Shown piece after piece: positions 10,455-21,787 of a stretch of DNA of 64,000 nt. A program made the position numbers and the translations under genes. Under the pieces are notes generated by a model. It worked only from the letters and a program-made list of their open reading frames with translations. It had not been told where the DNA came from and did no database searches. Location of the stretch: contig OV884009.1 of assembly GCA_930367205.1 (NCBI GenBank), positions 35,783,841-35,847,840 on the forward strand, written 5' to 3'. How positions within the stretch are numbered: position 1 is the stretch's first letter; every line of letters starts with the position of its first letter. The DNA comes from Acanthosoma haemorrhoidale (taxonomy: Eukaryota; Arthropoda; Insecta; Hemiptera; Acanthosomatidae).

Positions 10455-11006
10455 TGGGGGGCAGCAAAAAAGTCGAACATCAAGCGTATCCAATCCTTTC
10501 AATCAAAAGTCCTGAGAACAGTAGTAAATGCCCCTCATTACGTCAGCAACAAAACCCTACATAACGATCTTAATATACCTTACATTCTCGAACTCATCCC
10601 TTCCATGTTTATGACATTCCATAGTAACCTATCAAGCACAGTCATTGTACTGCACTAAAACGGCAGTGGCGTCGTGGCCTGCTACAAATGCGTAACAGTG
10701 AGAGTCCTGGCAATGGCCAGTTTCTCCAATCATGTCCTGAGCGTCTATGGCTCCCGCGCTCTCGGTCAGCCTCCGCTGGCTCGTATCCAGTGACGCGGCT
10801 GACGGAGGAGCGTTGAGGGCTTCCCAAAACTTCGCTTCCTCTTTCGCATGCGAGGGAGGTGACAACTATATGGATTTGGGAGGTATCTGGGTTGTTTGTA
10901 AATACTGTATGAATGAGCGAGTGAATGAAAATTTTAAATATGGTATGAAAACATCACAATTACTTATTGCCCAATGAAGCAAATTGTAATTTTATCATAA
11001 TAAAGC
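10455..11006 (+). mobile_element. 5'-truncated jockey copy, ORF2 end plus full UTR
   Basis: It starts in ORF2 (AAKKSNIKRIQSFQSKVLRT, then VNAPYYVSNKTLHND), loses about 60 bases near 10655 where NHPNPVAQ and PYNPPRRL should be, and continues with AACGGCAGTGGCGTCGTGG and the complete UTR to AATAAAGC at about 11006. The UTR keeps both GTATGAATGA units and the CGCATGCGAGGGAGGTGAC block. No functional protein is possible. Confidence 0.93.
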
Positions 11007-11689
11007 TTATTAATAATAAATTACTTTTAGTTAATTCTTTCGTGTTACCATAAAAAAATGATGTTGCACCTACTGTTTTAAAATTAAAATTATTGGTTGT
11101 TCCAGTCATTAATATTTTTTGTATATAAAAATTGGGAAAAATATGGGTCATTCTGTGTGCCGAGGGAGGGATCATATTTTGACAAACCGTCGATACTGGC
11201 AATACAGGAAAGAGATTTATTAATGGAAGACTTGCCGGTGACCGAATATAAATCCGATACCCACTGGCAGCCCTGGTAAATAAGAGAACAACATCCCCCT
11301 GCTCCCCCGGATAGAGCTGCAAAATAATAAGCTGGATACGTACGAAAGTCAGTTGATGGGGGGCAGTCACACTTGGGTCGGGGACCACTCGGTAAAGCTG
11401 GGGGGAGGACGGTCCAGCCAGTATTAAGAATTCAGGGAATGGAGTTCCCAACCGGTGGTTATCCCAAGGGAATAATCCCCAGGTCAGGGGAACCTAATAT
11501 CTGGAGATGCCGCTCGATAAGGAGTAGTGTCACTAAATAGGCGGTGGAGGGGGACATCGCCACCCCCTTCTAGTTTTACAGTCCTTTGCTATTCACTTTA
11601 ACATCGATTGAAGCTATTGAAAACAATATCCATTACTAGCAAAATTCAAAAATATGTAGCTAGTTTATCCATAGATCAGTTGACTTGCT
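11007..11689. other. GC-richer island of unknown nature (about 11150-11570)
   Basis: This block is richer in GC than its surroundings, with several G and C runs and a hairpin GGTGGAGGGGGACATCGCCACC near 11543. A 163-codon minus ORF (10960-11451) crosses it and extends into the LINE tail, so it is unlikely to be a gene. I recognise no family. Confidence 0.35.
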
Positions 11690-11950
11690 ATTGGTTTTAG
11701 TATAGAATAGAATAGAACTAAATAGGGACGAAGTCTTCTATGAATAGCAATAATGTTCAGATGACAAATTCATATCTGGCAAACGAAAAGAACTTTTACA
11801 TCTTAAAAAACAAAAATAAACCCCTGTAATAAGTAATAATAACAAAATAAGATTATTTTATCGCATTTAGCAAATAAACTCGTTGCTGGATCTAAATCTA
11901 AACAAAAAATAGCAACACGAAGAAGTCTGTGCGATATAATACGACGTTAA
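11690..11950 (+). repeat. Dispersed repeat, copy 1 (pair with 19655)
   Basis: Shared blocks with 19655-19880 are TAGAATAGAA, GGACGAAGTCTTCTATGAAT (partner GGACTAAGTCTCGTATGAAT), AATGTTCAGATGACAAATTC, ATATCTGGCAAA, CTTTTACATC and GAAGAAGTCTGTGC, all in order. The copies are clearly diverged. The class is unknown and no coding sequence is visible. Confidence 0.65.
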
Positions 11951-13895
11951 ATGACATACAATAGTAACATACAAGCCAAATAAACAATATTAAAAACCAA
12001 AGATGATGCCAGCCAATCATTTATGTGTATAGTAGACAATGAGATAAAAGTATAATAATAATACAATGAATAAATCGTTCCCAAACTAAGAAGCGATTGT
12101 CTAGACGGAGAGGGTTTTGAAAGTTCGTATGGATGAGGTATGGCGGATATTAGGAGGTAGGGACAATCGTATGCTGCAGATTTTCGAAAATCGTTGATTT
12201 TTCTCAAAATCCGAAACCCCTACGTTTCTCCTTCGTGTCTATATATCGAAAGTAGTATTTGTAAGTGTCTGGTTCAATGTAGAGTCATCAGGTGTCATTA
12301 TATTATTAGTAAGGAAATAAATATTTTTACACCACTTCTGCACTAAAATGTACTAAAAAGGTGCTATGATGATTAAACAGTTAATAAAAACAAAAAGAAT
12401 GTTATCGTAAATTACTTTTTAAATTCAAATAAAATAACTGAAAGCATAAACAAAAAATTGGATATCTCTTTAAGCTGGGCTAAAAAAGAAAAGGCCGGTT
12501 TGGCTTTGAGTCCGTAAAATTTTATGTTTTCATATATTATCACATATGAGAGTATTAAGGAAAATGGTTTCGAACCACTGAGTGAAATAAATAAAAAAAA
12601 CTACAAACTTCTTTAATTTCCAAGACTAGGGTTTCCTTTTCAGTTTTTTTCTCTCTGTATATGTATAAATTTTTATATAATTTGATGAATCTGGATTTTT
12701 CCCAGATTTTCTTTATTTCGGTAGGGATCACAAAGAGCAGATGTAACAACGACGTATAATAAAATAACAATAAAATGTATTTTTCGTTTTAAATTCATAT
12801 AGAATAAATAATATATACAAAACAAATTCAGAGGGCATTAAACCACACCTAAAGTTGGTTACTTTTTTGTAGCTTTTGCCACTTCTACACTATAATCCTT
12901 CATTATGAACAAAAAACTGTACTTCCTATATTGGCTTACATTATATTTATATTTTGAACATACCTCCACTGCTAAAGATGCAGAAAATATACAAATATCT
13001 GTTATATAAATATTATATTTTCCATTTTTCTTGTTCCTCTTTGTTGTGCATATATATACATATTCACATAGACACATGCATGAGGGATATAAAAGTTGAT
13101 ATGAATGAACAATAAAAATGAAAAATAAATATCCTTAGCCTTATTATAATGATTATAATAATCACTAAATCCAACACAAACGCATAACGTTTCCTCTTTG
13201 TGAGATAAAACCATTTTTACATTACGTGGAGAAATCAGAATGTGAGTGATTATAAGAAAAAGATCAGTTTTTCTGTAGCTTTAAATGTAATCATTTATTC
13301 ACATATTTATTACCATTATTATTATTATTATTAACTATGGAAAATAATAGTGTGAAAAAATACACTAGTTAATTGCTAGTCAGATGTATGTAGATTCGCT
13401 CTATACAATAAAGTCATTAATTAATCGCTATTTAAATAATTGATTTCACTAATCTACATGCATTAAACCCAATCAATGGAATTGAAATGCACAGCAGTAC
13501 GGTAATTCAAATACCTGCGGTTGGGCAGGTCCTGGGCTAGTCCTTTACCTGGTCTAATGCTAATGTCTTAAGTCCCCTGGACACGTGCTGGTCTGAATAT
13601 TCTAGGTATACCATAGAATAAATTCCGAAAATTAATCAGTATAGTTTTAGAATTTTTCAGATATACCTGTAATGTTACCGTTTGAATCATTTTTAATGCC
13701 CAGGAGATGAAAGGCAGTAATGTTGCCTCCTGAAAAGTAGAGCCTCATCCTTCAGGCTGATCAACAATAAATGTGTTATTTTTATTAAACGGAAACCAAA
13801 GGGGATACAAAGTTAAATTGACCAAATAATAAGTGAAAAAAAATTAGAACAATATCGGTACATACAGAGCCAGCACTTCCGGATTACATAATATA
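11951..13895. other. AT-rich intergenic DNA
   Basis: A long AT-rich stretch with small chance ORFs (for example 11947-12207 and 12555-12770 minus). A short (ATT)n run lies at about 13314-13332. A slightly more balanced patch near 13490-13760 shows no recognisable content. Confidence 0.5.
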
Positions 13896-14000
13896 AGGGT
13901 TGTCTCAAAAGTTTCCGTCCTAACAAAGCTTTTATTTCACTAGCTTTTATTTATTTTATTATCATCTTCATGGGGTCGGAAACTTTTCAGACTACCTGTG
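13896..14000 (+). mobile_element. Mariner-type MITE, copy 1
   Basis: A 105-bp element flanked by TA on both sides (13894-13895 and 14001-14002). Its ends are imperfect inverted repeats of about 26 bp: AGGGTTGTCTCAAAAGTTTC at the left, and the complement of GTCGGAAACTTTTCAGACTA at the right. The interior (AGCTTTTATTTATTTTATTA then TCATCTTCATG) is found in opposite orientation at 61759-61852. TA duplication and TCTGAAAAGTTTC-like ends are typical of mariner-mobilised MITEs. It has no coding capacity. Confidence 0.88.
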
Positions 14001-15469
14001 TACAAGGTAGTCGAGTTTTTTATTGCATAGGAGTTGCTAAGTAATAGCCATTTATTTAAAATTCCTTTTTAGCTTTTTTCGAACACCATAGCCCTAATTA
14101 TTCCACAGTTGTATCTGTTATACAATAATTTTAGAATAATAGTGAGTTAATGAATTATACTTTTTTATAAGTCATTAAGTCACACCTCGCCAAAATATCT
14201 TACGAATGCGTGTATTGGTGTCGAAACGAACAATTATTAAATAATGTATAGTAATTATACAATGCAGTGTAATCAGAGCTGCATCCAAATACAACATCAT
14301 ATGATCTGTTTCCTACGAGTGGTATTTTGGATTGAACTCGATATTGAAGTATTCCACATCAGGCTGGCAATGCACTTAATGAAACTTATTTATTATATAT
14401 TTCATAGTAAGGGCATATTTTGGTCATGTTTCATTGTTTATTTTTTTAGCAGTAAGCTTTACGTTTTCTTCTGAATTTCGGTCTCTCCTTTTATAAACAT
14501 TAAACGAACTAAATCATGTTTTATGGAGATGGTCGTATGTATCCTGTCTAAAATTCATGTATTTTTTTTATAATCATTCTATAAGTAATTACCTATTCTG
14601 AAGAGTGAGCACTCCAAAAAGAGACACCAGTATTTTGCCAATTGCACAGTGTGATAATTAAATCTCCAAAAAAGGCTCTTTGAAAATCGTTTATTTATCA
14701 ATACAGTCGACGTTTCACTAATCCAGGCATGACGGTGACTAAAGACTAAAATTCAAACAAATTAATTTAATTATTGAATTTAAAGATATAATTTTTAGGC
14801 CTGCTGTTTTATTCTTTGGCTTGTTACCAATATTATTATTTATTATTTTATAAAAAAAAAATTAAATATTTCAATATTGTTTCACATGTACTTGGTTTGA
14901 CTTTTAGTACTAAGAAAAGATTTTTGTGGAGGCTTAACAAGTTTTTCGAAAATTTTAGGAATTATTCAAATAATGATGGTAGGGAGTTTTCGTCCCACGT
15001 ATTTTTCATATTTCTCCATTTTTCATAGAGTATGGAAGAGGACAATCCCTTTCTGAACTCCAACTGAATTGAAAAAAAATTGCAAATGATTCTTAGATAA
15101 AATAATTATTTTCAATTCAAAATGGCGTTTGCTCCACGGTCTATTAGGTAATAACCTAGCTAAACCCGTAGTTAGTTTTGCTAGACAAATGCCACAGAGG
15201 AGTGCGCTCAAGGGCTGGGGTAGGCCCCCTCTAATTGAGGGTGGGTCCTCTGGTTATGGGGCAGCTTTGGCCAGCTACACGCCAAACGTGATATCGCTAC
15301 TTCATCCCTACCCCACTGTTCTACCACCAATGGTCCACATTTTTTTTTTCAAAACCTTTTGTGAAATATATGTGTTTAAAATTAACAATTAATTCAGCAA
15401 ACCTCTATAAACTAAAAATAATATTTTGTACATTGCATTCACTTTTTTTTTTTTTCTTTTTACTATTAT
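14001..15469. other. AT-rich intergenic DNA with a GC-richer patch at 15180-15335
   Basis: Mostly featureless AT-rich sequence. The patch at 15180-15335 has runs such as GGTAGGCCCCCTCTAATTG and lies inside an unconvincing 87-codon ORF. No family was recognised. Confidence 0.45.
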
Positions 15470-15988
15470 ACCCTTCATAATGATCTTAATATACCCTACA
15501 TTCTTGAACTCATCCCTTCCAAATTCATGAAATTCCATAGTAACCTATCGAACCACCCTAATCCCGTAGCACAGTCATTGCACTGCTCCACTCATCCCTA
15601 TAATCCTCCTCGGAGACTGAAACGGCAGTGGCCTCGTGACCTACTATAAATGCGCAACAGTGGGAGTCCTGGCAATGGCCAGTTTCTCCAATCATGTCCT
15701 GAGCGTATGTGGCTCTCGCGCTCTTCGTCAACCTCCACTGGCTGGTATCCGGTGACGTGGATGGTGGGGGAGCGTGGGGGACTTCCCAAGACTCCGCTTC
15801 CTCTTTCGCTCGTGAGGGAGGCAACAACCGTGTGAGCTTGGGGGGCCCTAGGGCTGTTTGTAAATATTGTATGAATGTGCGAGCAAATGATGAATTGTAA
15901 ATATGGTATGAATGAAAACACTTATCTCAATTATTTATTGCCTATTAAGTAAAGGCAGATTGTAATTTCATCATAATAAAGTTGTTAA
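15470..15988 (+). mobile_element. 5'-truncated jockey copy, well preserved tail
   Basis: It starts in the ORF2 C-terminus (equivalent of LHNDLNIPYILELIPSKF), keeps HPYNPPRRLKRQWPRDLL up to the stop near 15644, and carries the full UTR including the CAATGGCCAGTTTCTCCAATC, GGGGGACTTCCCAAGACTCC and GTATGAATG blocks. It ends TTCATCATAATAAAG at about 15980. A small insertion (TAAGTAAAGG) lies in the last 40 bases. Confidence 0.94.
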
Positions 15989-16139
15989 CAAGTAACTATT
16001 ATTAAATATTTTTAAATGTTTTCTAAATAGGAAATTCTAGTTGAATTTCCTATCACATTTTGGGGTTGATTAGTGTCACACAAGAGGCTCTAACGCATTT
16101 CGGATTTTCTGGCGGGAAGCAGTTAGTTTTCTGTTTTCT

Positions 16140-16335
16140 TTGGTTTGAGGAATGATCTCATTAGGTAGGACTCAGTGCCCCATGATTCAGTGCAGAATAC
16201 AGTTTGTGGTTAATGTATTTATTGAGTTGATGTTCAGACCAAAGCGTCTTGTTTTTATGTCAGTGACCGGTTGGTGGTTATTGAATCTTGAGGTCGAGGT
16301 TATCCGCATATGATATGATGTGGTTACTCTCAATG
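16140..16335 (-). pseudogene. Faint reverse-transcriptase relic of another non-LTR type
   Basis: On the minus strand one frame reads SYADNLDL, resembling the YADD catalytic box with the second Asp replaced by Asn. About 60 bases on, another frame reads RFGLNINSINTLTT, resembling the GLxIN..KT block that follows it in many RTs. The spacing is plausible for an RT palm-to-thumb stretch. The match rests on two short blocks in different frames, so this is tentative. Confidence 0.35.
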
Positions 16336-17997
16336 TTTTAGTTTCACTATGAAGAAACGTTTGTTACTTAACCCATAGTGTCATAAACATGTTCTTTTCT
16401 TGTTACATATACGTGATTGACTGCAGTAATACTAGCAAGAGTCGTTTTATTAATACAATTATTTAGTGTTGTGTTATGTTATGTATGTTGCTAGAGAATG
16501 TGTCAATGTTTGTTTCTTTTGCCTTTTTGTATGTTCGTCTCTCGAATGTACACTAACCAAAGGTATCTATTTGTGTTTGAATAAATATTCGTCATTAGTG
16601 GTAGTCTAATCCACAAATTCTGCTCATAAGGTGTACGGCTATATATATACAATGTTAGCTCATCAATGACAAGCTTTTCTCTATTGCATGAAGCGGGAAA
16701 ATATGACATATTCTTTGAAGGTGAACTTTTGTTCACTTCTTTCAATGAACAACAGTTATGTCCCTATAATAAATGGATATATAGGAACATAGCAATATCC
16801 AAACATAGCGTTTGCTGGCATACATTATGTAAATAGACAGGGGAAAAATCAATTATGCGCTTCCATACCGAATAAATGGTCAAATCGTCTTCTGACACTT
16901 CAGATTGGCTTTGAGAGCTAACAGCTTGGGGGGATGAGAGAAACGTGCGTCCTTAAATACAAAGGTCTACTGAACAAAGCTCCGGCGGCGGCCCGTATGT
17001 TTGCTTCAGCAAACAGTGCATACCAAGTACGATTTGTATGTTTATTGAAAACGTAGTTTATATTTGCTCGTGGGCTGATTGGTCTAACAAGCTTGGACAA
17101 ATTCAGATCTAGTTAGCATTAGAACAAGCCGAACTGCATTTCCGCTCATTCACTACACAAATTATAAATAAATTATAACTTCTGTAATAAATTTTATATT
17201 GTACTAAGGATAAAAACTCACTTTGAGTGAAATCATCATTATTTGCGTAGTAAATCGTTTCTTATTCATGCAGGGATAAAACTCATGATGTAGTCCACTG
17301 CGCTTATATTAATTGTTATTATAACGATAGGTCCTTATTATAACATTATTTTTAAGCAAGTAACAAATCAAAAATTAAAAAAGTAAAAACCGTAACGCCA
17401 AGTTTTTCAAAGTCCAGTTTAAAAGCTATTTACGATTGAAATTTCTATTTCATTCTTACATTTAAATACATATTTAAGATTGCAATGCAAAATGTATTTA
17501 GGTAAATCAAAAAAAAAAATAATGTTGAGAGCCAACTAAAAAATATGGCTAATTCCATTCCAGCCAATCTATTTTTCCAATATTAATGTTTTAATTATTT
17601 ACAACTCAGTGTGTATATGTGTTCAGGACACATCCAAAATTTAATTACTTGGAGCTAAAGGGTCTTCGGGCATTGTATACATGAAAAATGTGATTCCTAG
17701 TCACGAGGCTGCTATTTTTTGATCCAGGAGACCTTCCCTGACTTAAGGTGTTGGCCTTTTTAAGTTAGTTATTCGGAAATACGCTAAAGCAACTCGTTGC
17801 GTCCTTTCACAACAACTTAGACTTCATGGTATATTTTAGAGTGGTTTTCAGACATCAGAAGCTCTTTTGATATTTGCCTCCTTGCTTCTTATGCATCTTG
17901 CTATCCAATAATTAGCACAGGTAGGAGATTAAGCTGATGCATCAAACACAGGGTTTAAGCGAATTAATTATCTTTGTTATTTTAACATCGTTTAATT
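16336..17997. other. Intergenic DNA
   Basis: AT-rich with scattered small ORFs (16503-16745 and 16918-17100 minus) that I do not recognise. No repeat match or RNA signal was found. Confidence 0.45.
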
Positions 17998-18480
17998 TCA
18001 ATCAGCAAAACTACTCCTCAACACTGTGAGGAAACTATCTTTGTAAGTTGGGTTTAATAATTCAATAACTGATTTTATTAATCTGTAAAGATTTACAATG
18101 GCATTAGAATACAAAAAAAAACCCAGGATTTCAATAATCTTTGTAACACTAGTCCCGTTGTGACTCATACATTCAGATTCAAAGCGTTCTAACCAATCTG
18201 AAGGCTTTTGTTTTTTATCAATTTTTTTTTCTAGCTCCTGCAGTTTAATTTCATTATAATTTAATTTAGATTTTAATTCTTTGATTTTCTGAGTACAAAA
18301 ATTGTCCTGATTTGAATCAAATTCCTCTAATGGAAAGTTGTTAAAACAAAGGTTAACATCTTCATCAAAATACACTTTCTTTAAATGTTCTACTTTAATG
18401 CCTACTTGCCAATACCCGTTGACTGGTTTTATTGCGGAGACAGCGTTTTTTATAGTTGATTTTGTTAATAATACCTTATA
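17998..18480 (-). CDS. Unidentified coiled-coil ORF, probably a gene or element fragment
   Basis: Reading from 18480 leftwards the frame is open for about 160 codons to the stop at 17998. There is no ATG at its start, so it would be an exon or a truncated ORF. The middle is charged with heptad-like spacing (KIKELKSKLNY, KLQELEKKIDKKQK), predicting a short coiled coil. A more hydrophobic stretch follows (EILGFFLYSNAIVNLYRLIK) and the end is RSSFAD. Composition looks protein-like, but I recognise no family. Part of the frame is duplicated at 18640-18714. Confidence 0.4.
   Translation of the reverse strand, partial: YKVLLTKSTIKNAVSAIKPVNGYWQVGIKVEHLKKVYFDEDVNLCFNNFPLEEFDSNQDNFCTQKIKELKSKLNYNEIKLQELEKKIDKKQKPSDWLERFESECMSHNGTSVTKIIEILGFFLYSNAIVNLYRLIKSVIELLNPTYKDSFLTVLRSSFAD
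18040..18113 (+). repeat. Local direct repeat, unit 1
   Basis: About 74 bases (TTTGTAAGTTGGGTTTAATA through CAATGGCATTAGAATA) recur at 18640-18714 with only a few changes. The unit lies within the coiled-coil ORF. Confidence 0.9.
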
Positions 18481-18639
18481 TTATATTATAGATTCCGAAA
18501 ATCAGCTGGTAAACTGAACCATAATTGTTTATCTTCAGAAATTTCCACTAGTTAATAATCACCTTCGTCTATTTTTATATGTACAAATTGTTTTCCCTTG
18601 TTTTCTGATTCATTTTTCAATCAACTTGTAATTTAATTT

Positions 18640-18714
18640 GTAAGTTGGGTTTAAGAATTCAATAACTGATTTTATTAATCTGTAAAGATTTACAATGGCA
18701 TTAGAATTATAAGC
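18640..18714 (+). repeat. Local direct repeat, unit 2
   Basis: This copy of the 18040 unit differs by a TAATAA to TAAGAA change near its start and is otherwise nearly identical. On the minus strand it still reads SNAIVNLYRLIKSVIEFLNP, so the duplicated segment keeps the frame with one substitution (L to F). Confidence 0.9.
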
Positions 18715-19654
18715 ATCAAACGATTGAACAATTGAAAAAAAACTAAATAAACATACATGTAAACATTAATTAAATTACACGTTATTTACCGGGTATTCTA
18801 GTGAATAGTCACAACACAAACAATAAACATAAGTCTTATCTTGAAAGTGACCTTCACACACCAAACACAGCTAGCTAGATCATCAGTAACATGTATTTCT
18901 AAAAATATAAATCATTTCAAGAATGATGAAACATAATATTCAGTTAGACACGCCAAATAGCAAAATAAATAACAGGGGTAGTTGATACAGCTACACTGAT
19001 TCTTAAATGGGCTACTAATGTGATAATAAACAGTAAAACTATGACGGTTGAGAAACTGTTAAATTATTCTGAATAGAGAAGTTACTTCAACTCTACTCAG
19101 ACAAGACGCAATAACGATAACGGCTCATTAGTCCCAGTTATCAAGTTAAGTAAAACTTATCGACCTGCGGAAGGTTTGCATGTCACATATCCTCATCTCG
19201 ACCAGCTACAATACCTGTGTCGCAAACTTTGACATTATCCCTATATAGTATCAGTTAGCTGTTTATATTATTATATTAACCTTATATTAGTATAGCTAAG
19301 CCCACTGAGTGAACAGAGTCCCTGTACTTTCAAGCAGGTAACGAATGAATCGTCTTTCGTCCGTCTGTCTGTCAGTATATTTGCGATCTAGAATAATGGA
19401 GCCAAAATTCAACTGAGATGTGCCAACGAAAGGTTTGGTTGAGAAAAGTTGGTATGATAATTTGTAATTTTATTCTAATTAAGTGGTACAACATATTTAT
19501 TTACACATATTATTTAGGACATCTATATTTTTAATTCGATGCCTTTTAAAGTACCTGATTTTTCAATTATTGGCTACTTGTTCGTGGTGTTGCTATTGTT
19601 TTTAGTACCATCGGAGGATCAAAGGAGCTATCAAAGAAAATATTATAGTGGTAT
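18715..19654. other. Intergenic DNA
   Basis: AT-rich. Around 19290-19420 a less AT-rich patch contains GTCCGTCTGTCTGTCAGTAT and CTTTCAAGCAGGTAACGAA. A loosely similar CTTTCAAACAGGTACAAAGC occurs near 44838, suggesting an unnamed old repeat. Nothing firmer can be supported. Confidence 0.4.
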
Positions 19655-19880
19655 TGGGATATTACATTAGAATAGAAAAAAAAAATGATTCCAGGACTAA
19701 GTCTCGTATGAATATTAATGTTCAGAGGACAAAGTCACATCTGACAAAGAAAATTTCCTTTAACTGTGACATCGTAATAAAAAAATAAAACAAAAAACAC
19801 TATGCAGAAGTCTGTACAGTTAGTTATTAAATAAAAAACAATAAAATTAAAACAAACTGGCAGTCAACATTTATCTATAT
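19655..19880 (+). repeat. Dispersed repeat, copy 2 (pair with 11690)
   Basis: Same order of blocks as 11690-11950, including CAGGACTAAGTCTCGTATGA, TTAATGTTCAGAGGACAAAG, CACATCTGACAAAG and GCAGAAGTCTGTAC. Diverged and noncoding. Confidence 0.65.
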
Positions 19881-20214
19881 ATGGTAAACCGTCAAATAAA
19901 AACAAATAATACAAAAAAAAGTTCGTATTTATGGTTTAAAAAAAAACAAAACATAAATTACATATTGTAGCTGGACAGAACAGTGCATATACAGAGAATC
20001 TTTTGCAGGTATTGTAATTATTGTAAGAAGATGGGTGTTCATGAGCGCCACTAGGGCCCAGCCTTGATCCCCAAACATATGTTATTTGTACATATGTTTA
20101 CATGTAAAACGTATAGATATAAGTAATTTGGAGTAAATAAGGCAGTCTTGTAACAACTTTCTACCTGTTCTGAACACCAACCTTTCTAAGTTTTTAGTTC
20201 GATAAACATTAACT

Positions 20215-20221
<7 letters not shown>
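19881..20221. other. Spacer
   Basis: AT-rich; nothing supported. Confidence 0.4.
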
Positions 20222-20272
<51 letters not shown>

Positions 20273-20279
20273 ATGAAAG
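20222..20279. repeat. (TA)n microsatellite
   Basis: An almost pure run of TA dinucleotides of about 58 bases directly before a divergent LINE tail. The length may be unreliable in assembly. Confidence 0.97.
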
Positions 20280-20310
20280 TGTTCTCTCTTTTATTTGAAT
20301 TTGCCGTGCT

Positions 20311-20452
20311 GCTTCCACTGGCTGCCACCAGATGGAGCAGCAGTTATCAGATAGAGAAGGTTATGTGAGGTAACAGAACATGTAAATAGTGTGAATAGAG
20401 AATTGATAGTTATAAACTGTAATTGTCCACCTTCTGGTAATAAATGTCTCAC
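20311..20452 (+). mobile_element. Divergent, shortened jockey-type tail
   Basis: Begins GCTTCCACTGGCTGCC and later has CATGTAAATAGTGTGAATAG, GAGAATTGATAGTTATAAAC and TGTAATTGTCCACC, ending GGTAATAAATGTC. These blocks align loosely with the CCACTGGCT, TGTAAATACTGTATGAATGA and AGATTGTAATTTT parts of the main family. It looks like a separate subfamily or a strongly shortened copy. Confidence 0.5.
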
Positions 20453-21510
20453 ATATATATAGGTTCTACTAGATTCAGAGGTTTAGTGAGAAATGTATGC
20501 AGTTCGGAAAGGCGGGTTTTTGATGTGATTAGTATTTTTTATGTAGCCTTATAGAAACCATGAATCTGAAACACCAATAACCGAGTACATTGTGTTTATA
20601 CTTGCGCAAGTATTCAATCTTAAATTAAGGTTGGTCAAATTGACCCAGTTATATCACATTGTTAAAAATTAAGTATTATAAAAATTGTACTAACCTGCTC
20701 TAATTAGTCACAAATATGTGTATAAGTGCAAATAAAGAACAAGTTAATTGAACGCGTTTCTAATCATCCACCATTATCTCAGTTATTCCTCCAGAGAGGT
20801 AAAGAGTTAATTGAGGTAGACTATCAGGTGTTTCAGAGCTAGTTATGATTTTTATGTCCTAATATCAAAGAGACATTCATGTAAAAGGGGACTCACAATT
20901 ATCCATCGACAGTATAATTTGGAAAATTTCATTTTGTAGATTTTTAATTATTAATTAACTTCTAATTAAGGAAGTGTCGTTTGCAAATATAGCTATATTT
21001 GCTTCTTTATAGAGTGGGTATAACGTTAAGAACACATGAATAATTTTCATTGGTTAAGTAATCGTTATGTTCAGTTATAAGTATATATTTATTTTTTTGT
21101 TCAGTATTTTAAATATTTATATTTTTTCTGAGAGAGAAATCTTGGCTGAAGTATTAAACCCATAAAATAAGTGTTTTTTTATTAAGTATTATATTTAAAT
21201 TAGGATATTACAGTCAGTACTACTTTCAATTAAAATTGAATACATAATGAGCCCAAAGGTGGTGAAGATTCAGAGGAAATAAATTATGGCTTGTTTGGAA
21301 GCGGAACTTCACTCAGGTGCCTGCCTAGCCGTGTACAAATTAGTGAACTTCCTTCAGCCCCAACCTACCCCCCCACCCCCACTCCGACCTGTAAGGAAAA
21401 TCTCTTAGCCCCTTCGGAGAGACAGTAATCCCAACATCCGGTCAAACTTTATCAGAGGCTCAGACTCAGTTAAAATTACTGATATTTTCTGGTTTAAGGA
21501 TTGAGTGGGT
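20453..21510. other. Intergenic DNA
   Basis: AT-rich, with a C-rich patch at 21290-21460 (ACCTACCCCCCCACCCCC). No gene or repeat match was seen. Confidence 0.45.
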
Positions 21511-21768
21511 TTATTCTTCAGGAACTGGGTTAGGTTGATTTTCAAGTAAATTACGAATATTTGACAACCTATTTTCTACGAATGACTGCATCAGGTACGT
21601 GAGATGGACAATAGATGGGATCGTTAAGTAAGGACCCAATATGCAAAGCACGTCAAACTGTCGTCCAATCATGAATTTTATATTAAACAAATCTTCAATC
21701 ATTAGCCTAAACCGATAACGCAACATAAATTGAAACAACAGATTGAGTGAACAATGAAACAAAAACAC
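21511..21768 (-). CDS. Possible membrane-receptor exon (chemoreceptor-like), tentative
   Basis: The minus-strand frame encodes 85 residues. LNLLFQFMLRYRFRLMIEDL is followed by a hydrophobic stretch, FDVLCILGPYLTIPSIVHLT, and then YLMQSFVENRLSNIRNLLE. A transmembrane segment followed by an F..x.NRLxxIxxLL pattern recalls an internal part of insect gustatory-type receptors (7tm_7), but no diagnostic signature is present. There is no ATG. The AG just before the first codon (TTAATTCTAAG) could be a splice acceptor. A LINE lies immediately upstream of it in the minus sense. It could also be chance. Confidence 0.3.
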   Translation of the reverse strand: MFLFHCSLNLLFQFMLRYRFRLMIEDLFNIKFMIGRQFDVLCILGPYLTIPSIVHLTYLMQSFVENRLSNIRNLLENQPNPVPEE

Positions 21769-21787
21769 CTTAGAATTAATTAATCAA

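Noticed and set aside
10960..11451. 163-codon minus-strand ORF
   Set aside because: Its end runs into the LINE 3' UTR, and there is no domain signature.
15558..15921. Small ORFs repeated in many LINE tails (PPSRAKEEAE..SWEVPHAPP type)
   Set aside because: They are shadow frames of the conserved 3' UTR, found on either strand of many truncated copies, and not genes.
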